Shown here piece by piece: positions 39,275-48,166 of a DNA stretch of 64,000 nucleotides. The notes under the pieces were generated by a model, which saw only the letters and a list, made by a program, of their open reading frames with translations, did not search any database and was not told the origin of the DNA. Made by a program: the position numbers and the translations under genes. Origin of the DNA: Candidatus Hydrogenedentota bacterium (GTDB taxonomy: Bacteria; Hydrogenedentota; Hydrogenedentia; Hydrogenedentales; SLHB01); the NCBI GenBank assembly GCA_029552745.1, contig JAKPDK010000167.1, positions 323,973 to 387,972 on the forward strand, given 5' to 3'. Position 1 is the stretch's first letter; every line of letters starts with the position of its first letter.

Positions 39275-39767
39275 AATCACCAAATGCTCCCGTTGCGGCA
39301 AACTCATCGCGGCGAATTCTGACAGTACTCTATGTTCCGCCTGTTACGCCGAGCGACTGGAACAGACCGACCGCATCGAAGAAGCCATCACCCGGTGGAA
39401 CCTGCAGTCCCCGGAGGAAATTGCTACGTTTGCTGGTATGACGCCCGATGAGGTTAGGGAAATCATCAAGGAGACCTCTCTTTTCCGAAGCAAGGTAGAT
39501 AGACGGGTCCCTTGCAGGCGCTGCGGCGAGAAACCTGCACAGCCCGATTCGGATTACTGCTTGGATTGCCGCCTTGAGCTAAACAGGGCGTTGGGGCTTG
39601 CTGCAGGCGACTTGTTGTCCCGCGTTCAAAAAATGGCTGCGTCTATGCCCTATCGTTCCCCGACAGATAATTCAAAGCTTGTGACTCGGATGGATGAAAT
39701 CGGCAAACGGGTTGGGAGTAAATCCCGGGGGGATTTCGCTCCTAGAAACCGATACCGCTCCGACTGA
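39264..39767 (+). CDS. Double zinc-ribbon protein of unknown function
   Basis: This 167-aa protein overlaps coaE by 11 bases. It begins MPAEITKCSRCGKLI with C8/C11, and CSACYAERL gives the partner pair at about C28/C31; a second finger follows at CRRCGEKPA and CLDCRLEL (about residues 88-108). The two fingers are joined by a helical hairpin (EEAITRWNLQSPEEIATFAG then MTPDEVREIIKE), resembling an HTH-like or dimerisation helix. The C-terminus is basic. It could bind RNA or DNA, or act as a metal-sensing adaptor. No named family is recognised; its overlap with coaE suggests co-expression. Confidence 0.65.
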   Translation: MPAEITKCSRCGKLIAANSDSTLCSACYAERLEQTDRIEEAITRWNLQSPEEIATFAGMTPDEVREIIKETSLFRSKVDRRVPCRRCGEKPAQPDSDYCLDCRLELNRALGLAAGDLLSRVQKMAASMPYRSPTDNSKLVTRMDEIGKRVGSKSRGDFAPRNRYRSD

Positions 39768-39781
39768 GGGGGCGCAAACGG

Positions 39782-40315
39782 ATGTCATCGTTTGTTCAAG
39801 TGAGAAGCATGAAACCTGTCGAAGTTGTTGTCAATGACTTAATGCAACAAGGTTATGTGTACTACCGCACGGAGCCGGCCGGGCGAAATTTTCATCCGGA
39901 TTTTCAACCCGACCTGACACCGAAACAAATGCTGGAACTGGGCGTATTCGGGGGGAAGTACATGACTGATTGTACGGAAGAATTTCCGGATGACTGGTTC
40001 GAAAATGCCAAGTTGTGTCACGAGCGCCACGATCCAAACCTAAATTTCTTCGGGGTAAACGCGTCCCTTCCCCTTTATGTCTGGCAACAAAAAGGCTGGA
40101 TCTATCCGGAAGATCCGCGCGGTTGGTTCCAGTGGTATTGCCGATATTACATGGGCAGGCGTTGTCCGGACGACGAACGGCAAATCAAACGTTGGAAAGC
40201 CATGCGCCGTCATATCGGACAAATCGTTTCGAATTGTATCGCCGGTGACCTCAGCTGTCGGCGCCGCCAACGCCAAGCCCTGCTCCATTGGGCGTATGAT
40301 AGCCGAAAGTTCTGA
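39782..40315 (+). CDS. Conserved hypothetical protein (LTPKQMLELGVFGGKYM type)
   Basis: This 177-aa protein shows a very conserved pattern: LTPKQMLELGVFGGKYMTDC at about residues 45-64, LNFFGVNASLPLYVWQQKGW, DPRGWFQWYCRYYMGRR and RQRQALLHWAYDSRKF at the end. Tryptophan and tyrosine content is high. Proteins of this type occur widely in bacteria without a known function. The aromatic, basic C-terminal part might bind nucleic acid. It starts 14 bases after the zinc-ribbon gene and precedes a membrane protein gene by 44 bases, so it is part of the coaE-ldh block. Confidence 0.7.
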   Translation: MSSFVQVRSMKPVEVVVNDLMQQGYVYYRTEPAGRNFHPDFQPDLTPKQMLELGVFGGKYMTDCTEEFPDDWFENAKLCHERHDPNLNFFGVNASLPLYVWQQKGWIYPEDPRGWFQWYCRYYMGRRCPDDERQIKRWKAMRRHIGQIVSNCIAGDLSCRRRQRQALLHWAYDSRKF

Positions 40316-40359
40316 GCGGGTGTACCGCCAGGGCAATAGGAGGAGGATCTTCCATCATA

Positions 40360-42285
40360 ATGACCACGAAAAGCTCGTTCCTAACAAACTCACGACTGTT
40401 TTCATCCCTTCGCTACCTTTTTCTCGCCGCTTTCATTATGGGGTACGGTTGGGGATATCGCGGCACTGTCGGACACGAAGCCGGCGCCATGGTGCCGGGG
40501 GCGTTGCTGGGCATTGCCGTTGCTTTGGGCTCTTTCCGCCGAGATTGGCACCAACGGGCTGCTGTGGCGGGGCTCATGGGCGCATGTGGCTGGGCGTGGG
40601 GTGGATCCTTCAGTTACATGGAACAGACCTTCTATGTACTGTCGGATTCGTTTATTGACGTATTTTATGGCTATACGATGCTCTTTTTTTTAGGCGCACT
40701 CTGGGCTGGCATAGGCGCGGGTGTGCTCGTGCTCGCGTTCACAGAGCCTCGTTCGCGATTAGAACAGCTAGTGCGCGTTTTCGCCGTGATTTGTGCCGTC
40801 TTTCTTGTCGTTTATTTTTTCACGTTGCTCATGCCTGCTCCACGCGAAGCACTGGAAACCCTCACCGTCCGACGTTTTCACAATACTGATTGGTTCTCGG
40901 CGTCTCTGGTGCTTTTTACCAGCCTGATTCACGCTGTATTAGTAAAAAGGGATCGTCCGGCAAGCCTCTTGTTTTTCACCTGTGCGCTCGCGTGGTGGAT
41001 TGGATATTTGTCGTTGACCTATTTCGGGGGGATTCGGCTTGCTCCGCTTCATCGTAGCGAAAGCTGGAGTGGCATCCTCGGCGTTCTTATTGTTTTGGTA
41101 TGCTACGCCATAAAAACAAAAAACCGCGCAGCTCTTATGTTGATGGCGTATGGTATTTTGGGGGGCGGACTTGCGTTCTCCCTCGCTGTATTCTTGCGTC
41201 ATCCTCTTGTCGTGCAATGGGGACCTTTCCAAGGCGCATGGCCCCAGTGGCGATTTGCTGAAGACACCTTTGGGTTCTTCATGGGTGCCGCCATCGCCAT
41301 GGGAATGTTGCGTCTGGAACGGGAACACCTTGCCCCGCCGACGGAAGATACGAAAAGAACGCCCTTAGATGTCTTCGCCGTCTTTGTCATACTGGTTGCC
41401 CTGCCCTGGGTAAACTTTCGCCGACATGCGGCGCCCTGGTTAACTAAATTCGCCGAGAGTCATACCGATAAGACAACGCTCTTCCCTTTGTGGATGGGTT
41501 ATGTGTTCTTGGGCGTTTTGGCAACCCTACCCGTTGTATACGGGCTCCACCTTTACCTGCGCGGCAACCGCAGGTTTGTGCCTGCATCGCCTTTTGGAAA
41601 AGGCGCAGCCGTTGCACTGACGTTGACATGGGTGACTGTTGCTGGTTATACCTACCACGACCCCATTAGTCCCACCAATCTATTGGGGCACATGCTGTTG
41701 TGGATACCTGCCGCAGCTGCTTCGTTGCTATTGATGTCCTATATCCCTTCTGCTGAAACTCTGCCAACAGATTCAACAAATCCCGTCCGTCTTCCTTCGG
41801 ACCCAGGATGGAAAGTCGGCAAAACATACGCGCTTACTTGGGCATTTGTGCCGGTCTTGCTTGTTGGTATGACGGTTTTGAGCATGGCGATGCAAGAAGG
41901 CCCCATTGAAGGCATGGGGCGCAAGCGGTTCGGCGTAGACGCCTATTGGCGACAGACCGCCCGCTTGCTTGGAACGTGGCAAGCATTGGGAACGGTGTCT
42001 CGCATTGGAGAAGTTCCAGTCGCTCAGACAAATGTGCCTGTATCGACCGTGACATTCGGCGAAAACCGTTCCGTGCAGGTGACCTTGTCGTCCGGCGAAA
42101 AGTCTGAAGGACATACCTGGTTTTTTAAAAACCAGTACATTTGGGTTCGGTGGAAAATAGCGGGGAAATTGCAAGAAGAGCCGCTACAGTTCTCGAAAGA
42201 CTTTCTCTACGTAATTTGCCCCGCCGATTGGTTAAAGGTAGGTTATCTCGTACTCAAAAAAACGGAGAATGATTCGTCTCTCTAG
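40360..42285 (+). CDS. Large polytopic membrane protein of unknown function
   Basis: This 641-aa protein has roughly 12-14 hydrophobic helices, starting with SLRYLFLAAFIMGYGWGYRG, and a soluble C-terminus of about 100 residues that ends in a small beta domain (GENRSVQVTLSSG, TWFFKNQYIWVRWK, SKDFLYVICPADWLKVG). The N-terminal part has repeated Gly/Trp-rich motifs (GACGWAWGGSFSY). AGGAGGAGG precedes the ATG by about 12 bases. No transporter or enzyme motif is recognised; such proteins are found in PVC-type and related phyla. It lies 44 bases after the previous gene and 27 before ldh, so it is probably co-transcribed. Confidence 0.75.
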   Translation: MTTKSSFLTNSRLFSSLRYLFLAAFIMGYGWGYRGTVGHEAGAMVPGALLGIAVALGSFRRDWHQRAAVAGLMGACGWAWGGSFSYMEQTFYVLSDSFIDVFYGYTMLFFLGALWAGIGAGVLVLAFTEPRSRLEQLVRVFAVICAVFLVVYFFTLLMPAPREALETLTVRRFHNTDWFSASLVLFTSLIHAVLVKRDRPASLLFFTCALAWWIGYLSLTYFGGIRLAPLHRSESWSGILGVLIVLVCYAIKTKNRAALMLMAYGILGGGLAFSLAVFLRHPLVVQWGPFQGAWPQWRFAEDTFGFFMGAAIAMGMLRLEREHLAPPTEDTKRTPLDVFAVFVILVALPWVNFRRHAAPWLTKFAESHTDKTTLFPLWMGYVFLGVLATLPVVYGLHLYLRGNRRFVPASPFGKGAAVALTLTWVTVAGYTYHDPISPTNLLGHMLLWIPAAAASLLLMSYIPSAETLPTDSTNPVRLPSDPGWKVGKTYALTWAFVPVLLVGMTVLSMAMQEGPIEGMGRKRFGVDAYWRQTARLLGTWQALGTVSRIGEVPVAQTNVPVSTVTFGENRSVQVTLSSGEKSEGHTWFFKNQYIWVRWKIAGKLQEEPLQFSKDFLYVICPADWLKVGYLVLKKTENDSSL

Positions 42286-42312
42286 GTTGTTCGCTTTGAA
42301 AAGGAGACAAAT

Positions 42313-43296
42313 ATGGAGACGTCTTCGGATATCTTGGACCTTAACACACGAGGAATCGAACGCGTGGCCATTGTTGGCGTCGGAGCCGTCGGTTCCACGG
42401 CCGCCTATGCCATGGTGCAAGCGGGCGTCGCCAAGGAAATCATCCTCGTGGACTTGGATCGGCGGCGGGCGGAAGGCGAGTGGATGGATCTGCAACATTG
42501 TGTGCCTTTTGCACAGCCCGTCTTTCTTCGGGTGGCTGCCCCTGACGAAGTAGAAAACTGCGACTTCATCATCGTGACTGCCGGCGTTGCCCAGCGCCCG
42601 GGCGAAAGTCGGCTCAATTTGGTACAACGAAATACCCAAGTATTCAGTTCTCTATTTCCCATGATAAGTCAGAGAAACCCCCATGCCCTTTTTTTGATCG
42701 TCACAAATCCCGTAGACATTATGACTCGGGTGGCGCTTCACCTCTCGGGTTTACCGGCGCGACAGGTCTTTGGTTCTGGGACTGTGCTCGACACAGCGAG
42801 ATTTCGCGCGTTGATAAGCCAACGCTGCGGGATTCAAGCTCGTCACGTCCATGCTTACGTCATTGGCGAACACGGCGATAGCGAAGTCCTGGTCTGGAGT
42901 CGTGCCAGTATTGGTCCCTTCCATGTCGCGGAATACACGGATTTTACAAAGCAACCTATCAAGCCCGAAGAGAAAGAGGAAATAGACCAATCGGTACGAA
43001 ATGCCGCGTATTACATCATCGAACGGAAAGGCGCGACCCATTTTGCCATTGGGCTCGCCACCGTTAGTCTTGCCGCTGCTGCTTCCGTACAACAGGATTC
43101 CGTCTACACAGTTAGCCGCCAATGTGAAGGGGTATTTGGTCTGAACGGAGTGTGCCTATCCGTGCCCACGCTCGTCAATCGGAGCGGTGCCCATACTCAT
43201 TTCGAGATTGAGTTAGCCCCTAATGAAAAAGCGGCGTTGATGAAAAGTGCTGAAATGCTCGATACGCTTTATCACCAATTGGGATTGGGATCGTAA
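42313..43296 (+). CDS. ldh: L-lactate dehydrogenase
   Basis: This 327-aa LDH/MDH-family enzyme has the NAD site GVGAVGSTAAYAM (about residues 22-34), catalytic Arg in VAQRPGESR (91-99), VTNPVDIM, GSGTVLDTARFR, and GEHGDS with the catalytic His at 187. The specificity loop carries Gln (VAQRP) rather than Arg, which marks lactate rather than malate dehydrogenase. AAAGGAGAC precedes the ATG. It interconverts pyruvate and L-lactate with NAD. The gene is the last of the coaE-led block and convergent with efp (23-base gap). Confidence 0.92.
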   Translation: METSSDILDLNTRGIERVAIVGVGAVGSTAAYAMVQAGVAKEIILVDLDRRRAEGEWMDLQHCVPFAQPVFLRVAAPDEVENCDFIIVTAGVAQRPGESRLNLVQRNTQVFSSLFPMISQRNPHALFLIVTNPVDIMTRVALHLSGLPARQVFGSGTVLDTARFRALISQRCGIQARHVHAYVIGEHGDSEVLVWSRASIGPFHVAEYTDFTKQPIKPEEKEEIDQSVRNAAYYIIERKGATHFAIGLATVSLAAAASVQQDSVYTVSRQCEGVFGLNGVCLSVPTLVNRSGAHTHFEIELAPNEKAALMKSAEMLDTLYHQLGLGS

Positions 43297-43319
43297 CCGG
43301 CACACGAAACCGCAGGGAA

Positions 43320-43886
43320 TCAGCCTGTGGCAACCCGTTCTACATACTTTCCGGTACGGGTGTCAATCTTAAGCACATCCCCTTCTTTGATAAACAACGG
43401 GACCTGAATGCGAGCGCCCGTTTCCAGTACCGCATATTTCATCACGTTGGTTGCGGAATCGCCACGTACGCCGGGCTCTGCTTCGGCAACTTTCAGGGTC
43501 ACAAACGTGGGCAAGGAGGCGGATATTGGACGGTTTTCCAAAAAGGAAATGCTGCACAATTCCCCTTCCTTAAGAAAACTGCGCTGTTCTTCGAGCATGT
43601 CAGCTGGTATGGCAATTTGATCATAAGTTTCCGGATCCATGAAATGGAGAAGGTCATCACTGTCGTAAAGGAACGACATCTTCTTCTCTTCGAGCCGGAC
43701 TTCCTCAACCTCGTCCGACATGCGAAACGTCACATCGATCACGCGACCCGTACGGACGTTTTTGAGTTTTGTTCGAAGCATCGCGCGCCAGTTTCCAGGA
43801 CTCACATGCTGAAACTGCACAACCACCCAAATGTCATTGTCATAGCGAACTGCCATGCCATTCCGGAATTCGGATACTGATGCCAT
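43320..43886 (-). CDS. efp: Elongation factor P with a non-canonical tip loop
   Basis: This 188-aa protein has the EF-P length and three-domain layout: KOW-like N-terminus (EFRNGMAVRYDNDIWVV), central OB domain (DVTFRMSDEVEEVRLEEKKM, LYDSDDLLHFMD) and C-terminal OB (FLENRPISASLPTFVTLKVA, VPLFIKEGDVLKIDTRTGKY). EF-P rescues ribosomes stalled at polyproline. In E. coli the tip is PGKG with the modified Lys34; here it is SPGNWRA, with Asn at that position, so the usual lysine modification by EpmA/EpmB cannot occur. It may function unmodified or use another mechanism. No modifying enzyme gene is adjacent. Confidence 0.92.
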   Translation of the reverse strand: MASVSEFRNGMAVRYDNDIWVVVQFQHVSPGNWRAMLRTKLKNVRTGRVIDVTFRMSDEVEEVRLEEKKMSFLYDSDDLLHFMDPETYDQIAIPADMLEEQRSFLKEGELCSISFLENRPISASLPTFVTLKVAEAEPGVRGDSATNVMKYAVLETGARIQVPLFIKEGDVLKIDTRTGKYVERVATG

Positions 43887-44013
43887 AGGAACCGTCTGCC
43901 TCTTTTTATGTTAAATACACACTACTGCAACCAAACGATCATCATGGTTCAACCAAGATTACGCCCATGTCCGTATTTTACCAAAACTTACCGCTGTCGT
44001 TCACATCCGTTTA

Positions 44014-44190
44014 ATCGCCCCTTCCCATTGGTACTTTTTGTGATATGGGATGAGGAATAGGAAGAATCTTTGCAGGAAGGTCATTCAGGGAGAGGCACCG
44101 GGCGACGGGGACTCGCTCCTCGCCATGACAACCGAGTGTATAAGCCGAAGTCTGTCTTCTCGATGAAATGCCAAATGCTTGTGAGCTTAT
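44014..44190. mobile_element. Decayed, shortened copy of the MITE-like element
   Basis: The left part CATTGGTACTTTTTGTGATATG (shown at 44026-44047) matches the 35601 element's CTTTGGCACTTTTTGTTATG; the right end ATGCCAAATGCTTGTGAGC...TTAT (to 44190) matches its AGTGCCAAAGGTTCGTGAAC...TTAT. The outer left repeat is worn. The interior carries CTCCTCGCCATGACA (44116-44130), a repeat-family core, as does the larger copy. Nothing else is recognised from 43887 to 44285. Confidence 0.5.
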
Positions 44191-44285
44191 GCAATTCTGT
44201 TCCTTACTTAATTGACCGGTCTAGCCCTTTCTGACGAATCGTTGGGCGATGTTATAGTGTTTTACTTGAAAAGGATGAATTACCA

Positions 44286-45173
44286 ATGAAACAGGTAGAA
44301 AAATCTATTCTCATCATTTCCGCGATATGGTTTTTTACAGGATGCCGTATCGACTTTCCTGGCTTAGAAAAACATGTAATTCTCTCAGGGGGAGTGCAAC
44401 GTACCTACTGGTTACATACCCCCGTTTCAAAAGAAGCCACGCCCCTGCCGCTGGTAATTGTATTGCACCGCTTTGTCGAAACAGGACCCGATATGGCGCG
44501 AATAACCGGTTTCAATCACCTCGCTGATCGCGAAGCTTTTACAGTTGCCTATCCCGATGGACGTAACCGCAGCTGGAACGGCTTTGGCCTTTTCGCTACA
44601 AACGATACGGAATTCCTCCGCAACGTGGTGCAGGACATTTCCAACAAATTGCCGATTGACCTGTCCCGCATGTATGTTGTCGGCGCCTCCAATGGAGGCT
44701 ATATGGCGGTTCGTGCCGCCATGGAAGCACGCGATATCTTTGCAGCAGCAGCCGTCGTCATGGCCACCATGCCGGCATCCCTCGTGGAACAAAATCCACC
44801 GCCTCTACCCATCTTGTTCATTCACGGAACCGAAGACCCCATCGTCCCGTATGACCAGAACACGATCTCGGCAGGACCCGGCATGCGTTTCGACGTCCTG
44901 AACGTTCCCCGCGCAGTACAATTTTGGGTGGCTCGCAATGGGTGCCATACCGAACCCTTGCACGAGCCTCTTCCCGACAATGACCCAAACGATAACACCC
45001 TTGTTTTCCGCGATACCTACCTAGATGATGACGGGGTACCCTGCGTGGTCCTCTATCGTGTTGAAGGTGGCGGCCACACCTGGCCTGGCGGGTTTGAACC
45101 CTTCCCTCGACTCCTTGTTGGTCGTCTTTCCCGTGACTTCAGCGCTACAGAAGCCGTCTGGGAATTGGCATAA
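44286..45173 (+). CDS. PHB-depolymerase/LpqC-type esterase lipoprotein
   Basis: This 295-aa protein has a lipoprotein signal peptide (IISAIWFFTGC, lipobox FTGC). The alpha/beta-hydrolase fold has PLVIVLHRF (oxyanion region, usually LHGG, so HG is replaced by HR), YVVGASNGGYMA with nucleophile Ser in GASNGG, LFIHGTEDPIVPY with the acid Asp, and GGGHTWPGG with the His. It matches the esterase PHB-depolymerase family, which includes feruloyl esterases and polyester hydrolases. It is probably anchored on the outer face of a membrane. The oddity is HR instead of HG at the oxyanion loop. No start doubt. Confidence 0.85.
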   Translation: MKQVEKSILIISAIWFFTGCRIDFPGLEKHVILSGGVQRTYWLHTPVSKEATPLPLVIVLHRFVETGPDMARITGFNHLADREAFTVAYPDGRNRSWNGFGLFATNDTEFLRNVVQDISNKLPIDLSRMYVVGASNGGYMAVRAAMEARDIFAAAAVVMATMPASLVEQNPPPLPILFIHGTEDPIVPYDQNTISAGPGMRFDVLNVPRAVQFWVARNGCHTEPLHEPLPDNDPNDNTLVFRDTYLDDDGVPCVVLYRVEGGGHTWPGGFEPFPRLLVGRLSRDFSATEAVWELA

Positions 45174-45547
45174 TACCAACTAGCCGCAATGCGTACTAAT
45201 GTTGACGAAAGTTGTCCGAACGGGGACGCAACCACTCTGTAGAGACCACAAAAGTTGAAGGACGAGCGGAGACTAAACGAGGTAAATGGCTGCGGGGTTC
45301 TTCCTGGGGTTTTCCGATATGGGGGGCGATTCCTGTGCTAGTTCGAGGCGACAGAAGGTTGTTATAACAAGGGCATCCATGTGCTACGTAGGATGTGGGG
45401 TCTTACATCTACATGCATCCTGACGGGTATTCTATCCGTTGGCCTATTGGGAAGGCTCTTATACCTTCAAGCCTTACGGTTTAACTTGCCCATCCGATCA
45501 TGCTAACTTATTCAAGCCCTGCAGGCGTCTAGGGAGGAAATTCTTGA
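45174..45547 (+). other. Long leader with self-complementary segments upstream of the MaoC gene
   Basis: No gene is seen in these 374 bases. Several segments can pair: GTTGTCC/GGACGCAAC-type at about 45210-45230, CATCC/GGATG and GATGT/ACATC in competing combination at about 45386-45420, and a GGTAT...ATACC stretch at about 45426-45463. Alternative pairings could make a structured leader, but no Rfam family is recognised. Confidence 0.3.
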
Positions 45548-46447
45548 ATGGAAGTTAGTTCGGATCATGTCGGTGCCTTCACAAAAATCATCGAAACGGA
45601 AGTCAGCGCTAGACTATCCATGAATTATGCGGCATCGATCGGGGATAACAACCCGTTATATTTTGACGACACACGTCCGGGAGGAATTGTAGCCACGCCG
45701 CTCTTGAGCGTTGCGCTCACTTGGCCTTTTTCTGGTAATTTTTTGCAGACCTGGGTTGCGGAATCATTCCCACATCCCTTCCCGTATCATATTATGGAAC
45801 GCCAGGTGCATTTTTCCGAGACTCTAATTTGGCACACGATGATGCATCCAGGGGACAGACTGGTCATGCAAGGGCACATGGCGGCGATTTTGCCTCATCG
45901 TGCAGGTACGCAACTTGTGGTGCGTTATGATGCGAAACGACCAGATGGTCAGCCCGTATTCACTGAATACATTGGTGCGTTGCTCCGCCGCGTAAAATGT
46001 ACCGATGCTGGAACAGGGTCTGAAAACCTTCCCAAAATACCGCAACCCCCTCGAGATGCCGCGCCGTTATGGGAAAGCGCGATACCCATAGACCCGCTCG
46101 CGGCTCATGTTTACGATGGATGTACCAACATGCATTTTCCCATTCATACTTCGGTTGCATTTGCGCGCTCGGTAGGATTGCAAGGTATTATTTTGCAAGG
46201 CACAGCCACTCTCAGTTTTGCCGCTAGAGAACTTGTCAACCGAGAAGCGGGCGGCGATCCTTCTCGGCTTCACGAACTGAGTTGCCAGTTTACGGGTATG
46301 GTTACTCCCGGAACGACCATTACCGTGAGACTGTTGCACCGAGAGCCTCAAGGGGACGGCGAAGACCTCTTCTTTGATGTGATAACGCCAAACGGTAAAC
46401 GCGCCATCAGCGGAGGACACGCCCGGTTACGTCCTTCGTTGCTGTAG
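45548..46447 (+). CDS. MaoC-like double hot-dog hydratase
   Basis: This 299-aa protein contains two hot-dog folds, one at about residues 10-150 (NYAASIGDNNPLYFDD, the catalytic Asp/His region shifted) and one at about 180-297 (YDGCTNMHFPIHTSVAFAR, GLQGIILQGTATLSFAAREL). The second keeps a hydratase-2 type loop, with His in PIHTS. Members add water to enoyl-CoA or act on related acyl thioesters. The first copy likely pairs with the second as a pseudodimer. GGGAGG precedes the ATG by 11 bases. The following sialidase-like gene is 60 bases away on the same strand. Confidence 0.75.
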   Translation: MEVSSDHVGAFTKIIETEVSARLSMNYAASIGDNNPLYFDDTRPGGIVATPLLSVALTWPFSGNFLQTWVAESFPHPFPYHIMERQVHFSETLIWHTMMHPGDRLVMQGHMAAILPHRAGTQLVVRYDAKRPDGQPVFTEYIGALLRRVKCTDAGTGSENLPKIPQPPRDAAPLWESAIPIDPLAAHVYDGCTNMHFPIHTSVAFARSVGLQGIILQGTATLSFAARELVNREAGGDPSRLHELSCQFTGMVTPGTTITVRLLHREPQGDGEDLFFDVITPNGKRAISGGHARLRPSLL

Positions 46448-46507
46448 TATGTTTTCGGTTCATGCATATTTGCTTAACTGTGAAAAGCTACAGAGGAGGA
46501 TGTCTAC

Positions 46508-47848
46508 ATGCAACGCCGCGAGTTTTTGCAGTCTATACTGGCGGGGTCAACCATGATCGCAGCAGTCGAACAGAAAACCACCGAAATTACCAACCCCATC
46601 CCCATCGTGGCCGATGAAACCATCGTATATGAATCACCCGATCCGGCAACTGTTTATGCCTACAGTCCGGGACTGGCCATATTACCCAATGGTCGTTTAG
46701 TGGCAACGATGGATCAGGGGGGACCGGGGACGTTAACGCGTGACGATATTCCTCGAATAGACGGACGAGTTTGGCGCGGGCGTATTTACACCAGTGATGA
46801 CCATGGCAAAACGTGGCAATTTCGTGGAAAAATGCCGCTGGAACATGCCCGTCCCTTCGTAGCTGGAGATACGATGTATGTGCTAGGACATGATAACGAT
46901 TTGGGGGTGATGAAATCCGCAGACGGGGGGACAACGTGGACGGGACCTTACTGGCTCACCAAGGGCGAGACGTGGCACCAAGCCCCTTGTAATGTGTGGT
47001 ATACGCGGGGACGAATCTATCTCGTCATGGAAAAAGTTACCAAACCTGATTTTCCGCACTGGCCTGTTGCGGTCCTGGCGCCCGTACTTATGTCAGCTGA
47101 CGTACATGCCGACCTCGCTCTTCGGGAGAATTGGACGTTTTCCAATGAATACTCGTATAAGAATGCCATCGAGGAAGCTGGGAAACCCAACCTGATCGGC
47201 GTGCCTTTTTTCACCCCAGGATACACCACTCCAGAAAGTGAGAAGAACCCACGTCCCATGTCCCCTCCGGGCTGGTTAGAGACAAACGTGGTGCAATTTT
47301 ATGACCCCAACCATGTGTGGTATGACGACACGGGACGTACGTTTTACCTATGGATGCGTGCCCATACAGGATCGACCAACCTCGCTGCCATTGCAAAAGC
47401 CGTCGAGTCGGAAGACGGCAAACTCACCGTCACGTTGGCGCGCGCGCCTTCTGGTGAACCGATGTTATATGTGCCTTGCCCGGGCGGACAGATGAAGTTT
47501 CACATCCTGTACGATGATGTCACCAAACTGTTCTGGTTGTTATCTTCCCAGGCGACGGATTCCATGACTCGCCCCGATAGGCTTCCCGAAAACCGTTATA
47601 ACTTGCCCAACAACGAACGCCACCGACTTGTGCTCCATTTTTCAAAAAACTGTATGGATTGGTGTTTTGCAGGGCGGATTGCCGATACCGGTGAGTACGG
47701 TCAAGGACGCCACTATGCCTCTATGGTGATAGACAACGATGATTTGCATGTTTTGTCTCGCTCTGGTGACTCCCGCGCTAAAAGTGCGCATGACGGAAAC
47801 CTGATCACCTTCCACACCGTTAGGAAATTCCGCAACCTTGTCTATTAG
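46508..47848 (+). CDS. Sialidase-fold (BNR) secreted protein
   Basis: This 446-aa protein begins MQRREFLQSILAGSTMIAA, with an RREFL motif that could act as a weak Tat signal. The body has beta-propeller signatures: Asp-boxes SDDHGKTWQFRG and SADGGTTWTG (about residues 96-150), with further repeats after a long insert. It fits exo-alpha-sialidase/BNR proteins, though no catalytic Arg triad can be assigned, so it may be a glycosidase, esterase or binding protein. Its start is next to AGAGGAGG. It lies downstream of the MaoC gene and before a repeat region, with no glycosidase cluster around. Confidence 0.72.
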   Translation: MQRREFLQSILAGSTMIAAVEQKTTEITNPIPIVADETIVYESPDPATVYAYSPGLAILPNGRLVATMDQGGPGTLTRDDIPRIDGRVWRGRIYTSDDHGKTWQFRGKMPLEHARPFVAGDTMYVLGHDNDLGVMKSADGGTTWTGPYWLTKGETWHQAPCNVWYTRGRIYLVMEKVTKPDFPHWPVAVLAPVLMSADVHADLALRENWTFSNEYSYKNAIEEAGKPNLIGVPFFTPGYTTPESEKNPRPMSPPGWLETNVVQFYDPNHVWYDDTGRTFYLWMRAHTGSTNLAAIAKAVESEDGKLTVTLARAPSGEPMLYVPCPGGQMKFHILYDDVTKLFWLLSSQATDSMTRPDRLPENRYNLPNNERHRLVLHFSKNCMDWCFAGRIADTGEYGQGRHYASMVIDNDDLHVLSRSGDSRAKSAHDGNLITFHTVRKFRNLVY

Positions 47849-47944
47849 GTAGAAAACTCAGACAGTCGTTTGAGGTGGTTGTATTGTTCTGCGGGGCGGA
47901 AAATGCCATCGTACATAGGCGGAAGTGATTTCCAAGACCCGACC

Positions 47945-48080
47945 GGACTATTGCGTCGTGCCCATGGCACTACTCGCAATGACAGCCGGGGGGACACCAA
48001 ACCTAATAGGTTCGGGTGTAACCTGTTCCTTCCGTTCCCCGTAGGGGCGAGGGATGCCTCGTCCTATCCGGGGTTTGATT
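47945..48080. repeat. Dispersed palindromic repeat, copy 6
   Basis: CTACTCGCAATGACA at 47970-47984 is the repeat-family core with one change. A related palindrome GGGGCGAGGGATGCCTCGTCC follows at about 48042. It is non-coding. Confidence 0.5.
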
Positions 48081-48166
48081 GTCGCGGGGTAAGCGTGGTA
48101 GGGTTTCAGGGGTTGCTTGGCGTGAAGGGTTATAGTGATGCAAGGTTTGCTAAAAGGAAAAACATC

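Noticed and set aside
45190-45300. Fragments resembling a c-di-GMP-I (GEMM) riboswitch: GGGGACGCAA, CTAAAC and GCGGGGTT in that order
   Set aside because: The spacing between the first two blocks is about 50 bases instead of about 20, the GAAA tetraloop stem is not in place, and no consistent P1/P2 helices could be drawn. A covariance-model search (Rfam RF01051) would settle it.
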